Shown here piece after piece: positions 37,591 through 45,067 of a DNA stretch of 64,000 bases. Source of the stretch: DASXIF01 sp036498145. GTDB lineage: Bacteria > Actinomycetota > Actinomycetes > Mycobacteriales > Jatrophihabitantaceae. Each line of letters begins with the position of its first letter. Positions within the stretch are counted from its first letter, which is position 1. The notes below the pieces were generated by a model. It saw only the letters and a program-made list of their open reading frames with translations, searched no databases and was not told the DNA's origin. The translations under genes and the position numbers were made by a program. The stretch is from assembly GCA_963708625.1 (NCBI GenBank), contig CAVPSV010000004.1, positions 248,001 through 312,000 on the forward strand. Direction: 5' to 3'.

Positions 37591-38010
37591 ATGGCTGCTA
37601 CCACCGACCCACCCTCGATGGAAATGCTGGTCAAGCGTTATTTGCGGGTTCAGTCGCGGGCTCGGATTTCCTGGGCGAAGGAAAAGAAGGATGTGGCCAA
37701 GACGATCGACACCACGGTCTTCACGCGGGATCTCGGTGGTCAGCTCGACAGGCTGAACACGATCGGCCTGGCGACGAAGAAAATCATCGAAGTGGCCGGC
37801 CCGACACATGCGGCATCGGTGCGCGCGAAGCAGGCGGTGACCAGCCAGAACACCAAGGTCACCCGGATCATCACGGAATACAAGAAAATCTGCACCGACC
37901 ACATCAACTCGGGTTGGGTCACCAAGGAGCAGAAGAAGGCGTGGCAAGACCTCGGCCACGAATTGGACTCGGTCAAGACGCAGGTAACCGGATTCGTCAA
38001 CAGCCTCTGA
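37591..38010 (+). CDS. Small lysine-rich helical protein of unknown function
   Basis: A 139-residue, basic, helical protein without signal peptide (SWAKEKKDVAKTIDTTVF, ATKKIIEVAGPTHAASVRAKQAVTSQ). I do not recognise it. It lacks the WQ/GDA signature but resembles its neighbours in composition, and it follows the member at 36646 in the same direction. GGAGG stands eight bases before ATG 37591, so it is very probably translated. A helical bundle is likely. Confidence 0.75.
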   Translation: MAATTDPPSMEMLVKRYLRVQSRARISWAKEKKDVAKTIDTTVFTRDLGGQLDRLNTIGLATKKIIEVAGPTHAASVRAKQAVTSQNTKVTRIITEYKKICTDHINSGWVTKEQKKAWQDLGHELDSVKTQVTGFVNSL

Positions 38011-38116
38011 CGCCGGCCGATCCTCGGTTCAGGCCGTCGAACGGAGTCCCAGAGGGAGTTGGCTGCCGCGGCCAGGTAGAAAGGTGATTCCCCTCGGCCT
38101 AGCGTCGGCGGCCCGT

Positions 38117-39133
38117 CTATTCGAAGTCGCTCCAGGCCACGGCGGGCTGCCACGTCGCGAGGTGGCGGGCTCGGGAGTAGATCCGTTCGACGGAGGGGGT
38201 GCCAAGGACCGCCGGCAGATTGTGTAGATAGTCGACGAGGTCCTCTCCCCCGATGACGACCACGCAGCCATCGCTCGGCTGCTCTTTCACGGTAAGCCGA
38301 AGTTCTGGGCCGACGAAGGCAACCACGCCAAGCACCGTGACGTCGAAGCCTGCCGTGGCGGTGAGTAGGTTGGCGGCCCTGGCTGCTTCGAATCGACTAT
38401 TGCGCACGTACTGCCCGTTGAACCCGTTCACCTTGACCGTGTTGCCCCGGACCCACACGGCGGCCTTCGGGTGGTTCTTGTCGTTCACCGTGAACACGCC
38501 GGCGGGGCCGATCACCACGTGGTCGATGTCGCTGCCTCGATCACCGACGGGTACGGCGTGGAGTGTGTACCAATCGGGGCCGAGCGTCGCCAAGTAACGA
38601 CCGACCAGCTCCTCGCCCTCGGCACCGGTGCTCCACGGGTGCTCGTCCGGCCGTCGCCCCAACGCGCGCGCAAGCAGTGAGCGGGCCGGCGCGGCAGCCG
38701 ACGTGTCCCCAGCCCGTTCCCGGGCGGCCGCGCCCGGCACGTTCTGCGCCAAGTCCCGGTCGCACAACTGAGGCACGGCTTGTTCTGGCGTCGTTGCCGA
38801 ACTCGTGCTCGCGTCCGCCACGTCCTGCGCGTCCGCCACGTCCTGCGCGTCCGCCGCTTCCGGTGCTTCCGGTCCTTCTGGCGTATCCGGTGCGCGGTGC
38901 TTTGGGCTGTAGTCGGGCGTGCGTGTCCGTTGAGCACGCTGCAAGATGCCGGCGGTCGTCTCGGCGATCAGTTCAGCATCGCCGTCATCCGTGCACGTCA
39001 CATCGCCAGTCCGCAGGTCGCGGTACCCGAGCTTCACATCGCCGCGTCTTACGTAGGCGCGGTCATGGCCGTAGCGGTGCCACCGCTCCACGACGACCAC
39101 CGGTGTTGATGTGTCAGCACTATCCAAGGACAT
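38117..39133 (-). CDS. NERD-domain protein
   Basis: A 338-residue protein. The C-terminal half is a nuclease-related (NERD) domain: STGAEGEELVGRYLATLGPDWYTLHAVPVGDRGSDIDHVVIGPAGVFTVNDKNHPKA. The conserved acidic DIDHVVIG and the DKNHP variant of the usual KxH/xxK active-site strand are visible. NERD domains are assumed to act on nucleic acids, but few have been tested. The N-terminal 50 residues may be a small beta domain (VVVVERWHRYGHDRAYVRRGDVKLGYRDL). The linker is acidic and contains AQDVAD repeats encoded by tandem DNA repeats near 38815-38860. Start at ATG 39133 lacks a clear ribosome site. Confidence 0.85.
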   Translation of the reverse strand: MSLDSADTSTPVVVVERWHRYGHDRAYVRRGDVKLGYRDLRTGDVTCTDDGDAELIAETTAGILQRAQRTRTPDYSPKHRAPDTPEGPEAPEAADAQDVADAQDVADASTSSATTPEQAVPQLCDRDLAQNVPGAAARERAGDTSAAAPARSLLARALGRRPDEHPWSTGAEGEELVGRYLATLGPDWYTLHAVPVGDRGSDIDHVVIGPAGVFTVNDKNHPKAAVWVRGNTVKVNGFNGQYVRNSRFEAARAANLLTATAGFDVTVLGVVAFVGPELRLTVKEQPSDGCVVVIGGEDLVDYLHNLPAVLGTPSVERIYSRARHLATWQPAVAWSDFE

Positions 39134-39191
39134 GGCGCAGAAACCCCGACAGCCTGGCGATCACGGATCGCAGCCAATTGATCAAGGCAAG

Positions 39192-39623
39192 CTAACACCG
39201 TCGTAAGTTCTTTGTGAAGCGATTCAGAACGGCGAATAGCGGCCATGGCCCCGAGTCGTTGATCAGGTATGGGGGAAATCGGCACAGATCGGACAGGAAG
39301 CGGATGGTCTCTCGACGAGTACATCGTCGCCGCTGACCTCTACCTGCGGCGCACTCGCAGCTCGGGCGTCGGTGAGCAACCCGACCGGGTGGGATGCTGT
39401 TCGAGCGCTTGCTGACCGCCTTCTTCGTCACGAACAGCCGGGCGGCAATCACAGCGTTCGACCGTCCCTCAGCCATCAACTCGAGCACCTCACGCTCGCG
39501 CCGGGTCAGTGCCGCCAACCGCCGGTCCGCCGCCCCCGCCGGGTCCATCGCGGTCCCACCCGCCGCTACCTGGCGCACCGCGTCGATGAACTGCGCGACG
39601 TTCGACACCCTGTCCTCAATCAT
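39192..39623 (-). pseudogene. Truncated NarL/LuxR response regulator
   Basis: The reading frame begins inside a response regulator: DRVSNVAQFIDAVRQVAAGGTAMDP is the usual linker after the receiver domain, but the receiver itself is missing. The helix-turn-helix (LTRREREVLELMAEGRSNAVIAARLFVTKKAVSK) is intact to its recognition helix. It then runs into unrelated residues (RSNSIPPGRVAHRRPSCECAAG) where family members have NIFxKLGL. Both ends are therefore lost and the gene is most likely dead. Confidence 0.75.
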
Positions 39624-39628
39624 GTCCG

Positions 39629-40333
39629 CTACGGCATGTAGACGGTGCGTCCTTCACCGGAGTGGTCGGAGCATGCTCCACGCCGGCCGCCGGACATGCT
39701 GAACGTTCCGTCGTTGCATTCCACCATGTAGCCGACACCGTCGGAGAAGCTCGGGATGCAGTTGAAGTAGGTGCACACGCCGGAGGCGGGATTGGTGATC
39801 GCAGAACCACCGCAGAAGTTGTAGTGCCACGGGTTGGCGGGAGCACCGCAATAGTTGAACGGAGGTGGCGGCGGGGCAACATGGGTCGCTGGCGGCGGCG
39901 CGGCGACGTACGTCACTGGCGGCGCCGCGTGCGTGATCACGGCAGTGGTGGCCGGGGCAGGCTTCGCCGCCGGCTTGGCCACGTGCGTAGACGCCGCCTG
40001 AGTGTGGGCCGGACTGGATGACACCGCGGAAGACGTCGCGGCAGGAACGACAACCGCCGCAGTGGAACTCACCACCCCGCCCGACGCGGAGGTGTTCTTC
40101 GATTTGGTACCTGGTCCGGCAACCGCCGTCGCCACCATGACAATGCCGACAAGGCCGAAGACACCAATAACCGCCCAGGGCCAGATCGGCCGTTTGCCAC
40201 GCGGCGGCGAGCTTGGGGCCACGGACATCGACGCTGCGGTGCCTTGGTCCAACGCGGCCCATTCGGAACCGTCCCACCAGCGGGTGTTGCCCTGGCCATC
40301 CGGGTACCAACCCGGCGGTGGCGTTGCGGACAT
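39629..40333 (-). CDS. DUF2510 membrane protein with DUF3761-like tail
   Basis: A 234-residue protein. Residues 4-32 are DUF2510 (TPPPGWYPDGQGNTRWWDGSEWAAL) and one membrane helix follows (about residues 50-70). A long Ala/Pro/Ser/Thr/Val linker (residues 75-160) crosses the wall. The C-terminus has six or more Cys (FNYCGAPANPWHYNFCGGS...VCTYFNCIP) and ends with MVECNDGTFSMSGGRRGACSDHSGEGRTVY, resembling DUF3761. The exported Cys-rich end is probably disulfide-bonded. The function is unknown. Start ATG 40333. Confidence 0.82.
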   Translation of the reverse strand: MSATPPPGWYPDGQGNTRWWDGSEWAALDQGTAASMSVAPSSPPRGKRPIWPWAVIGVFGLVGIVMVATAVAGPGTKSKNTSASGGVVSSTAAVVVPAATSSAVSSSPAHTQAASTHVAKPAAKPAPATTAVITHAAPPVTYVAAPPPATHVAPPPPPFNYCGAPANPWHYNFCGGSAITNPASGVCTYFNCIPSFSDGVGYMVECNDGTFSMSGGRRGACSDHSGEGRTVYMP

Positions 40334-40540
40334 CGCCGCTCCTCTGCCCTACGACGACCCACCCATGAGGCCGCTCCGAGCCAAGGATGGCCCTATCAGC
40401 AGCGATTCGTCATGTGCTGACTGTCGATATGTGGTTCTCATCTGCATTTGCGACGCCGGACGCCCCGATCGCGGCCATCTGGGCGATCATCACGGACGTA
40501 GTCGCGCATCGGTCAACAGAGGCATTTTTGGCGTGCGCAC

Positions 40541-40556
40541 ATGGCATCCTTGCCAT
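40541..40556. promoter_or_regulatory. Inverted repeat before the FitA-like antitoxin
   Basis: ATGGCA-TCCT-TGCCAT is a perfect 6-4-6 inverted repeat 17 bases upstream of the antitoxin start. It suits the dimeric ribbon-helix-helix regulator encoded next to it. Confidence 0.45.
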
Positions 40557-40572
40557 CCGAACGGAGGCGCTG

Positions 40573-40794
40573 ATGGCGACGCTGGTGATTCATGCTCTCG
40601 ACGACCAGTTGCTTGCGCGGCTGAGGAGCCGTGCGGCAGAGCACGGGCGGACGATGGAGGCCGAAGCACGGGCGATCCTCGCCGCGTCGGTCAGCCGGCG
40701 CCCGCCTCGCCTACTGGGCAGCCATATCCGCAGTCAGTTTGCCGAGCTGCACGGCGTGGAGCTCGACATCCCCGCGCGAAGTCGAGACCGATGA
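40573..40794 (+). CDS. FitA-like ribbon-helix-helix antitoxin, no toxin partner
   Basis: A 73-residue protein. MATLVIHALDDQLLARLRSRAAEHGRTMEAEARAILAASV matches the FitA/Arc-type antitoxin domain very well. GGAGG lies upstream of ATG 40573. In complete loci a FitB PIN toxin gene follows, but here the stop overlaps a 20-codon reading frame (ATGA at 40791) and no PIN gene is present. It is probably an orphan antitoxin that may still repress its own promoter. Confidence 0.85.
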   Translation: MATLVIHALDDQLLARLRSRAAEHGRTMEAEARAILAASVSRRPPRLLGSHIRSQFAELHGVELDIPARSRDR

Positions 40795-40853
40795 GTAAAC
40801 CTGAGTCTGTACGCCTAGCAGCCGAACAACGGTGGAGCCGAATTCAACCGTGA
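40791..40853 (+). CDS. 20-codon coupled reading frame resembling a DUF1778 start
   Basis: The ATG overlaps the stop of the FitA-like gene (ATGA) and its own TGA overlaps the GTG of the next gene (GTGA). The peptide MSKPESVRLAAEQRWSRIQP shares VRLAAEQR with the next protein (LAVRLAAEQRELIDRA). The DNA of the shared part differs mostly at third codon positions. It is either a degraded duplicate of the DUF1778 start or a short translated coupler between two antitoxin genes. Too short for a confident call. Confidence 0.4.
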   Translation: MSKPESVRLAAEQRWSRIQP

Positions 40854-41113
40854 CCACATCCGAGCGGCTTGCGGTGCGTCTGGCCGCGGAGCAGCGCGAA
40901 CTGATTGACCGCGCTGCCGAGGCCGAGGGCCGCACAGTCACCGACTTCACCGTCCAAGCCACGGTGGCCCATGCCCGTGACGTCCTGGCCGACCGCCGAT
41001 TGTTCGTGCTCCGCGATGCTGCCTGGACCGAACTCACCGCGATCCTCGACCGCCCTACATCGCGTCACCCGCGGTTGGAGAGGCTGTTCGATTCGCCGTC
41101 GATCTTCGAGTGA
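40850..41113 (+). CDS. DUF1778-like (TacA-type) antitoxin, no toxin partner
   Basis: An 87-residue protein. RLAVRLAAEQRELIDRAAEAEGRTVTDFTVQATVAHARDVL is the DUF1778 ribbon-helix-helix domain, and FVLRDAAWTELTAILDRP is the usual toxin-contact tail. TacA antitoxins are normally followed by a GNAT toxin (TacT), but the next gene is a GMC oxidoreductase. GTG 40832 is an alternative start, and GTG 40850 is preferred because of the GTGA overlap. Confidence 0.82.
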   Translation: MTTSERLAVRLAAEQRELIDRAAEAEGRTVTDFTVQATVAHARDVLADRRLFVLRDAAWTELTAILDRPTSRHPRLERLFDSPSIFE

Positions 41114-41198
41114 CCAGCTACCCCCGGCCGCGCCCGATCAGGATTGCCGGGACCTGTCGGCGGCTGCTTTCGCGGTTACGCGGGGATAGTTTGGGCGG

Positions 41199-43178
41199 GT
41201 GAGGGGGTCCGGGGCGGTCTTCGCGATGCTGCTGCGGGCCTCCGTCGACGCCGAACTCGCTGACGACGAGGTGGCCGGCGCGGTCGCCGACCTCGCGCTG
41301 CTCGTCGACGCATTGCCATCAGCCGCGCGGCGCGTGCTCAGCACCGGCGTGACCATGCTCGATGTCGGTTCGGTTCGTCCCCGCTTCGGCAATCGTCGCG
41401 CACGAAACCTCGACGCCGAATCGGCCAAGCAATACCTCGCGTGGTGGCAGACGCGACCGCTGGCGCTGCGGCGAATCGCGCTGCTCGCCCGCGACCTGAT
41501 CCTGATGGCCTACTACGAGCAACCCGCGGTGCGGGCCCGGCTCCGCTACCTGCCCGACGCCTGGATCGCCGGCGTCGCGAAACGTCGCACCGACACCTGG
41601 CACGACGACATCGCCGCGCACCAGCGGTTGTTGATCACCCCTCGGCCGCTGCGCGACTCCCCCGCCACGACACCGCCGCGGACACCGGCAGCGACGCCCA
41701 CATCAGGCAGCATCCGCCCCGCCACCGCCCTCCCCCCGGACGCCGAATTCGACGTGATCATCGTCGGCTCCGGCGCCGGCGGCGCGGTCGTCGCCGCCGA
41801 ACTCGCCGAAGCCGGGCTGAACGTCGCCGTCCTCGAAGAGGGCGAGCACCACCGCACCGAGGACTTCACCACCCGCACCCTGGACCAGCTGCGCCTGCTC
41901 TACCGCGACTGCGGCGCGAGCACGACCCTCGGCGCCGCACCGGTCCAGTACTCCGAGGGCCGCTGCGTCGGCGGCTCCACGACCATCAACGGCGGCATGG
42001 CCTTCCGCGCGTCACCACGCATCCTCGACCACTGGGCACGGGACGCCGGCCTGCGCACCCTCGACCTCGACGCCGAATACACCCGCGTCGAGCGATTCCT
42101 GTCTGTCGCGACGCCAGACCCGGACTCCATCGGCCGCGACCAGCAACTGCTCAAGGCCGGCGCGGATCGACTCGGCTGGCGCATCATCGACGACCGCCGC
42201 GCCCACGTGCACTGCGGCGGCTGCAACGTCTGCGTGTGGGGCTGCCCCACCGGCGCGAAGCAGTCCACGCTGGTCTCCTACCTCCCCCGCGCAATCCATT
42301 TCGGCGCGACGGTCTGGACCGGGTGCCGCGTCGACACAATCCTCTTCGACGGCAAGCGGGCGATCGGCGTCGCCGCGACGGTGCGCGGACAGCAGATCCG
42401 CCTGCGCGCGCGACGCGTCGTGCTTGCCGCCGGCGCCGTGCAAACGCCGGCGCTGCTGCAGCGCTCGCGCATCAGCACGCCGTCGAGCCAGGTCGGCCGC
42501 AACCTCACGCTGCACCCGGGCGCTGCGGTCGCCGCGGTGTTCGACGACGACGTGGACGGGTGGACCGGCGCGCACCAGTCCTATCAAGTGCGCGAGTTCG
42601 AGGACGACGGCGTGATCCTGGCCGCGGTGAACCTGCCGCCGTCGCTGGCCTCGCGGGTGGTGCGTTCCGCCGACCGCCCGATCGACGCCGTGATGGCGGA
42701 CTACCCGCGGATGGTCACCGCCGGGGTGCTGGTCGAGGACACCGCCGCCGGGCGGGTGCGCGCGCTCGGCCGCACCAACGTAGCCGTGACGTACCCGGTC
42801 AGCAGCGTCGATTCCGATCGGGTCATCCGCGCCGTCGCGCTGCTCGGCGAGGCCCTGTTCGCTGCCGGCGCGCGGCGCATCTACCTACCCGTCGACGGCG
42901 TGGCGCCGGCCTGCACCGTGGATGACCTGCGCCGGCTGTCCAGCGCACCGGTCGCGCCGGCCCGGCTGGACCTGACCACCGTGCATCTGATGGGCACCGC
43001 GCGCCTCGGCGCCGATCCGGCGAGTTCGGTGTGCGACCCGTACGGCGCGGTCCGCGACACCGACCGGCTGTACGTCGCGGACGCGAGCCTGTTCCCCGGG
43101 CCGGTCGCGGTGAACCCGCAACTCACCGTGATGGCCCTTGCCACCCGCGTCGCCGGGAGGATCATCGACGAATGGTGA
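41199..43178 (+). CDS. GMC oxidoreductase, long-chain alcohol or sterol oxidase-like
   Basis: A 659-residue FAD enzyme. The first 160 residues are a helical extra domain similar to the gluconate/fatty alcohol oxidase subunit. The FAD motif FDVIIVGSGAGGAVVAAELAEAG follows. A cysteine cluster CGGCNVCVWGCPTGAKQS is typical of the long-chain alcohol oxidase branch. The C-terminal catalytic part reads TTVHLMGTARLGADPASSVCDPYGAVRDTDRLYVADASLFPG and NPQLTVMALATRVA. The likely substrate is a long-chain alcohol, sterol or similar compound. The start is GTG 41199, and the stop overlaps the start of a small partner gene. Confidence 0.9.
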   Translation: MRGSGAVFAMLLRASVDAELADDEVAGAVADLALLVDALPSAARRVLSTGVTMLDVGSVRPRFGNRRARNLDAESAKQYLAWWQTRPLALRRIALLARDLILMAYYEQPAVRARLRYLPDAWIAGVAKRRTDTWHDDIAAHQRLLITPRPLRDSPATTPPRTPAATPTSGSIRPATALPPDAEFDVIIVGSGAGGAVVAAELAEAGLNVAVLEEGEHHRTEDFTTRTLDQLRLLYRDCGASTTLGAAPVQYSEGRCVGGSTTINGGMAFRASPRILDHWARDAGLRTLDLDAEYTRVERFLSVATPDPDSIGRDQQLLKAGADRLGWRIIDDRRAHVHCGGCNVCVWGCPTGAKQSTLVSYLPRAIHFGATVWTGCRVDTILFDGKRAIGVAATVRGQQIRLRARRVVLAAGAVQTPALLQRSRISTPSSQVGRNLTLHPGAAVAAVFDDDVDGWTGAHQSYQVREFEDDGVILAAVNLPPSLASRVVRSADRPIDAVMADYPRMVTAGVLVEDTAAGRVRALGRTNVAVTYPVSSVDSDRVIRAVALLGEALFAAGARRIYLPVDGVAPACTVDDLRRLSSAPVAPARLDLTTVHLMGTARLGADPASSVCDPYGAVRDTDRLYVADASLFPGPVAVNPQLTVMALATRVAGRIIDEW

Positions 43179-43684
43179 CAGCGCCCACCTCCGCCTACCT
43201 CGACCTCGTCCATCAACCGCAGCGAGAACTCGCGCGACTGATGCTTCGCGGCGAGGCACCGAAGCCGGCCGACCTGGTCGGGCTGGAGTTCCGCGGCACC
43301 AACATGCCGGCCGGCTCACGCGCTCTCGGCCTGCGCCGGTTCATCAAGGGCTTCACCACGCACTCCGACGGCAGCGTCGTCGGCTACAACCGGCGCGTCC
43401 GCGGCGGGGACCTCGCCACGCCGTGGACGCCCAGCACCTGGCGCGGGCAGGACCGGTTCGGCTGGTACGCCGTCGAACCGGTCGCCGCCACCGCACGCGA
43501 CAACCGCTACCTCAACGCTGTCCTGCTCGACTACGGCTCCGGGCTCAACACGCGCTGGGACCCGACCGCCCGGCTGCGCGACTACCTGGTGCGCACCGAC
43601 GCCGGCCTGATCCTCGGCCGCGCGTACGTGGCCCTCGGGCCAGCGCGTATCGCTGTCGGCTACTTCGCGCTGGAACAGCTGTAA
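43172..43684 (+). CDS. Conserved-looking partner of the GMC oxidase
   Basis: A 170-residue soluble protein, mainly strands (YNRRVRGGDLATPWTPSTWRGQDRFGWYAVEPV; LLDYGSGLNTRWDPTARLRDYLVRT; YVALGPARIAVGYFALEQL). This pattern suggests a lipocalin- or calycin-like barrel that could carry a lipid. I do not recognise the family. ATG 43172 overlaps the oxidase by seven bases, and GTG 43175 would give a GTGA overlap. Coupling implies a shared pathway with the oxidase. Confidence 0.78.
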   Translation: MVTAPTSAYLDLVHQPQRELARLMLRGEAPKPADLVGLEFRGTNMPAGSRALGLRRFIKGFTTHSDGSVVGYNRRVRGGDLATPWTPSTWRGQDRFGWYAVEPVAATARDNRYLNAVLLDYGSGLNTRWDPTARLRDYLVRTDAGLILGRAYVALGPARIAVGYFALEQL

Positions 43685-43781
43685 CCCATGCGCTCCTGAT
43701 GACCGCGTCCTTAAGACACCACGAGTAATTTGACGATCACGAGGCCCGCATGCGCGGGTCGGTCGCGGCTGGGGGCAGCAG

Positions 43782-44399
43782 ATGGCTGAGTGCAGGGTCT
43801 GGGATCGCAAGAAGTGGCAGACGAAGCGGGACGAGTACAACGTCCCGAAGGGTGCCGCACGGGTCAGCGTCGGCGACGCGCTCGACAAGTTCCACAAGGA
43901 CCGGGCCAAGGGCAGCCAGGCGGCGCTGAAGGCGTGTGCCGACCTGAAGAAGGTGCTCGACAGCTACATGAAGGCGGTCGCCAAGCTCAAGCCCACCAAG
44001 AAGGGCGAGAAGTACAAGGAGTGGGCCGAGTACGTCAAGAAGATGCAGTACGGCAACGTGACGGACTACGAGCAGGGGCTCCAACAGGAGGCGCGAGCGG
44101 GGCACGAATACCCGCGCTGCTTCGCGCAGGCCGTGAGCGACCTGCGCCAGGCCAAGACCGAGTTCGAGCAGTTCAACGGGACTGGCAAGTTCAAGCCGAC
44201 ACATGCGGCGACCGCCGAGGACAACCTGGGCAAGCTCATCGGCTGGGCCACCACGTTGGCCAACATCAACCCGAAACTGAACAAGGACGACATCAACACG
44301 TACCGAAAGGCCGTGGTCGACCTGCAAGGCGTGGGCTGGACGCCGAACGTCATGACCAAACTCGCGACCGGCTTACAAGGACTGCCCGCGAATCCGTGA
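43782..44399 (+). CDS. Lysine-rich helical protein, WQ/GDAL family (member 3)
   Basis: A 205-residue, helical, lysine-rich protein with no export signal. It is the closest relative of the gene at 36646: KKWQTKRDEYNVPKGAARVSVGDAL here against KTWQDNRDGMKVPKGAGKTSIGDAI there. After the shared N-terminal 35 residues the similarity fades. The body has heptad-like stretches (LKKVLDSYMKAVAKLKPTKKGEKYKEW) and ends in GLQGLPANP. I do not recognise the family. It is convergent with the ABM-domain gene. Confidence 0.78.
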   Translation: MAECRVWDRKKWQTKRDEYNVPKGAARVSVGDALDKFHKDRAKGSQAALKACADLKKVLDSYMKAVAKLKPTKKGEKYKEWAEYVKKMQYGNVTDYEQGLQQEARAGHEYPRCFAQAVSDLRQAKTEFEQFNGTGKFKPTHAATAEDNLGKLIGWATTLANINPKLNKDDINTYRKAVVDLQGVGWTPNVMTKLATGLQGLPANP

Positions 44400-44464
44400 C
44401 GGCAGGTCCGCCCCGCTGAGTCACGAACGCGCGGGTCCGGCTACGTAGCTGCGGCTGGGTGCAA

Positions 44465-44785
44465 CTACTGCGTCGTGGACGCGCCGCCCGCGGTAAAGGT
44501 GCCGTGCGAGCCGACCACGGACGCGGGCGCAGCGTGCGGTCCGTCCTCCAGCCGCGCGGCAAGGTCCTGCTGGAAGGCCTGGAACGCGGCCACCCCGGGC
44601 AGGATCCGGTCCCGGTCGACGGCGACGTGCACGAAACTCACCCCGTCCTCGAGCCGGAACACGGTGTAGGCCACGCCGTCCTGGTTCGCCTCGGCCAACT
44701 CCCGGAACACCGCCTCGATGAGCTGCGCGTTCGTCTCGGCCTGATCGGGCCGGGTGCGATACCTGACCACAACACCTGATGTCAT
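44465..44785 (-). CDS. Antibiotic biosynthesis monooxygenase-like (ABM/dabb fold) protein
   Basis: A 106-residue ferredoxin-like-fold protein: VVVRYRTRPDQAETNAQLIEAVFRELAEANQDGVAYTVFRLEDGVSFVHVAV, ending in a helix (LPGVAAFQAFQQDLAARLED). The family includes small monooxygenases and many proteins of unknown role. AAGGAG stands just before ATG 44785. The C-terminal tail (GPHAAPASVVGSHGTF) carries a conserved-looking His. A single-gene unit. Confidence 0.85.
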   Translation of the reverse strand: MTSGVVVRYRTRPDQAETNAQLIEAVFRELAEANQDGVAYTVFRLEDGVSFVHVAVDRDRILPGVAAFQAFQQDLAARLEDGPHAAPASVVGSHGTFTAGGASTTQ

Positions 44786-45067
44786 CGGTTCTCCTTGACG
44801 TCGAGTTCTCGGCGGGGCCGGCTCCCCGCGGCCACCTTGACTATGCAGGACGCCGGCCGTGCCAGCACAGCGCCTGGTCGCCTCGACGACGTATGGACGA
44901 TCGACGGCGGACGTGGCGGGCTTCCAATCAGCGGTCCGCCGGTGCGTGGCCACGTACCCGCCACGGGCCACTGCAAACTCCTTGAAACAATATATTCAGA
45001 CAATCGGACTATGCTTGCCAGGTCCGCGGGGGTCGGCTAGATCAGCGAGTACGAAGGCGGGCACCGG
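44786..45067. other. Intergenic region with AT-rich patch
   Basis: These 282 bases separate two divergent genes. An AT-rich patch at 44980-45015 (TTGAAA, TATATT and TATGCT elements) is the likely promoter region for the PAS-LuxR gene, but no pair has ideal spacing. No gene or repeat is seen. Confidence 0.5.

Noticed and set aside
39300..39641. Short plus-strand frames opposite the truncated response regulator
   Set aside because: No ribosome site and no recognisable protein features.
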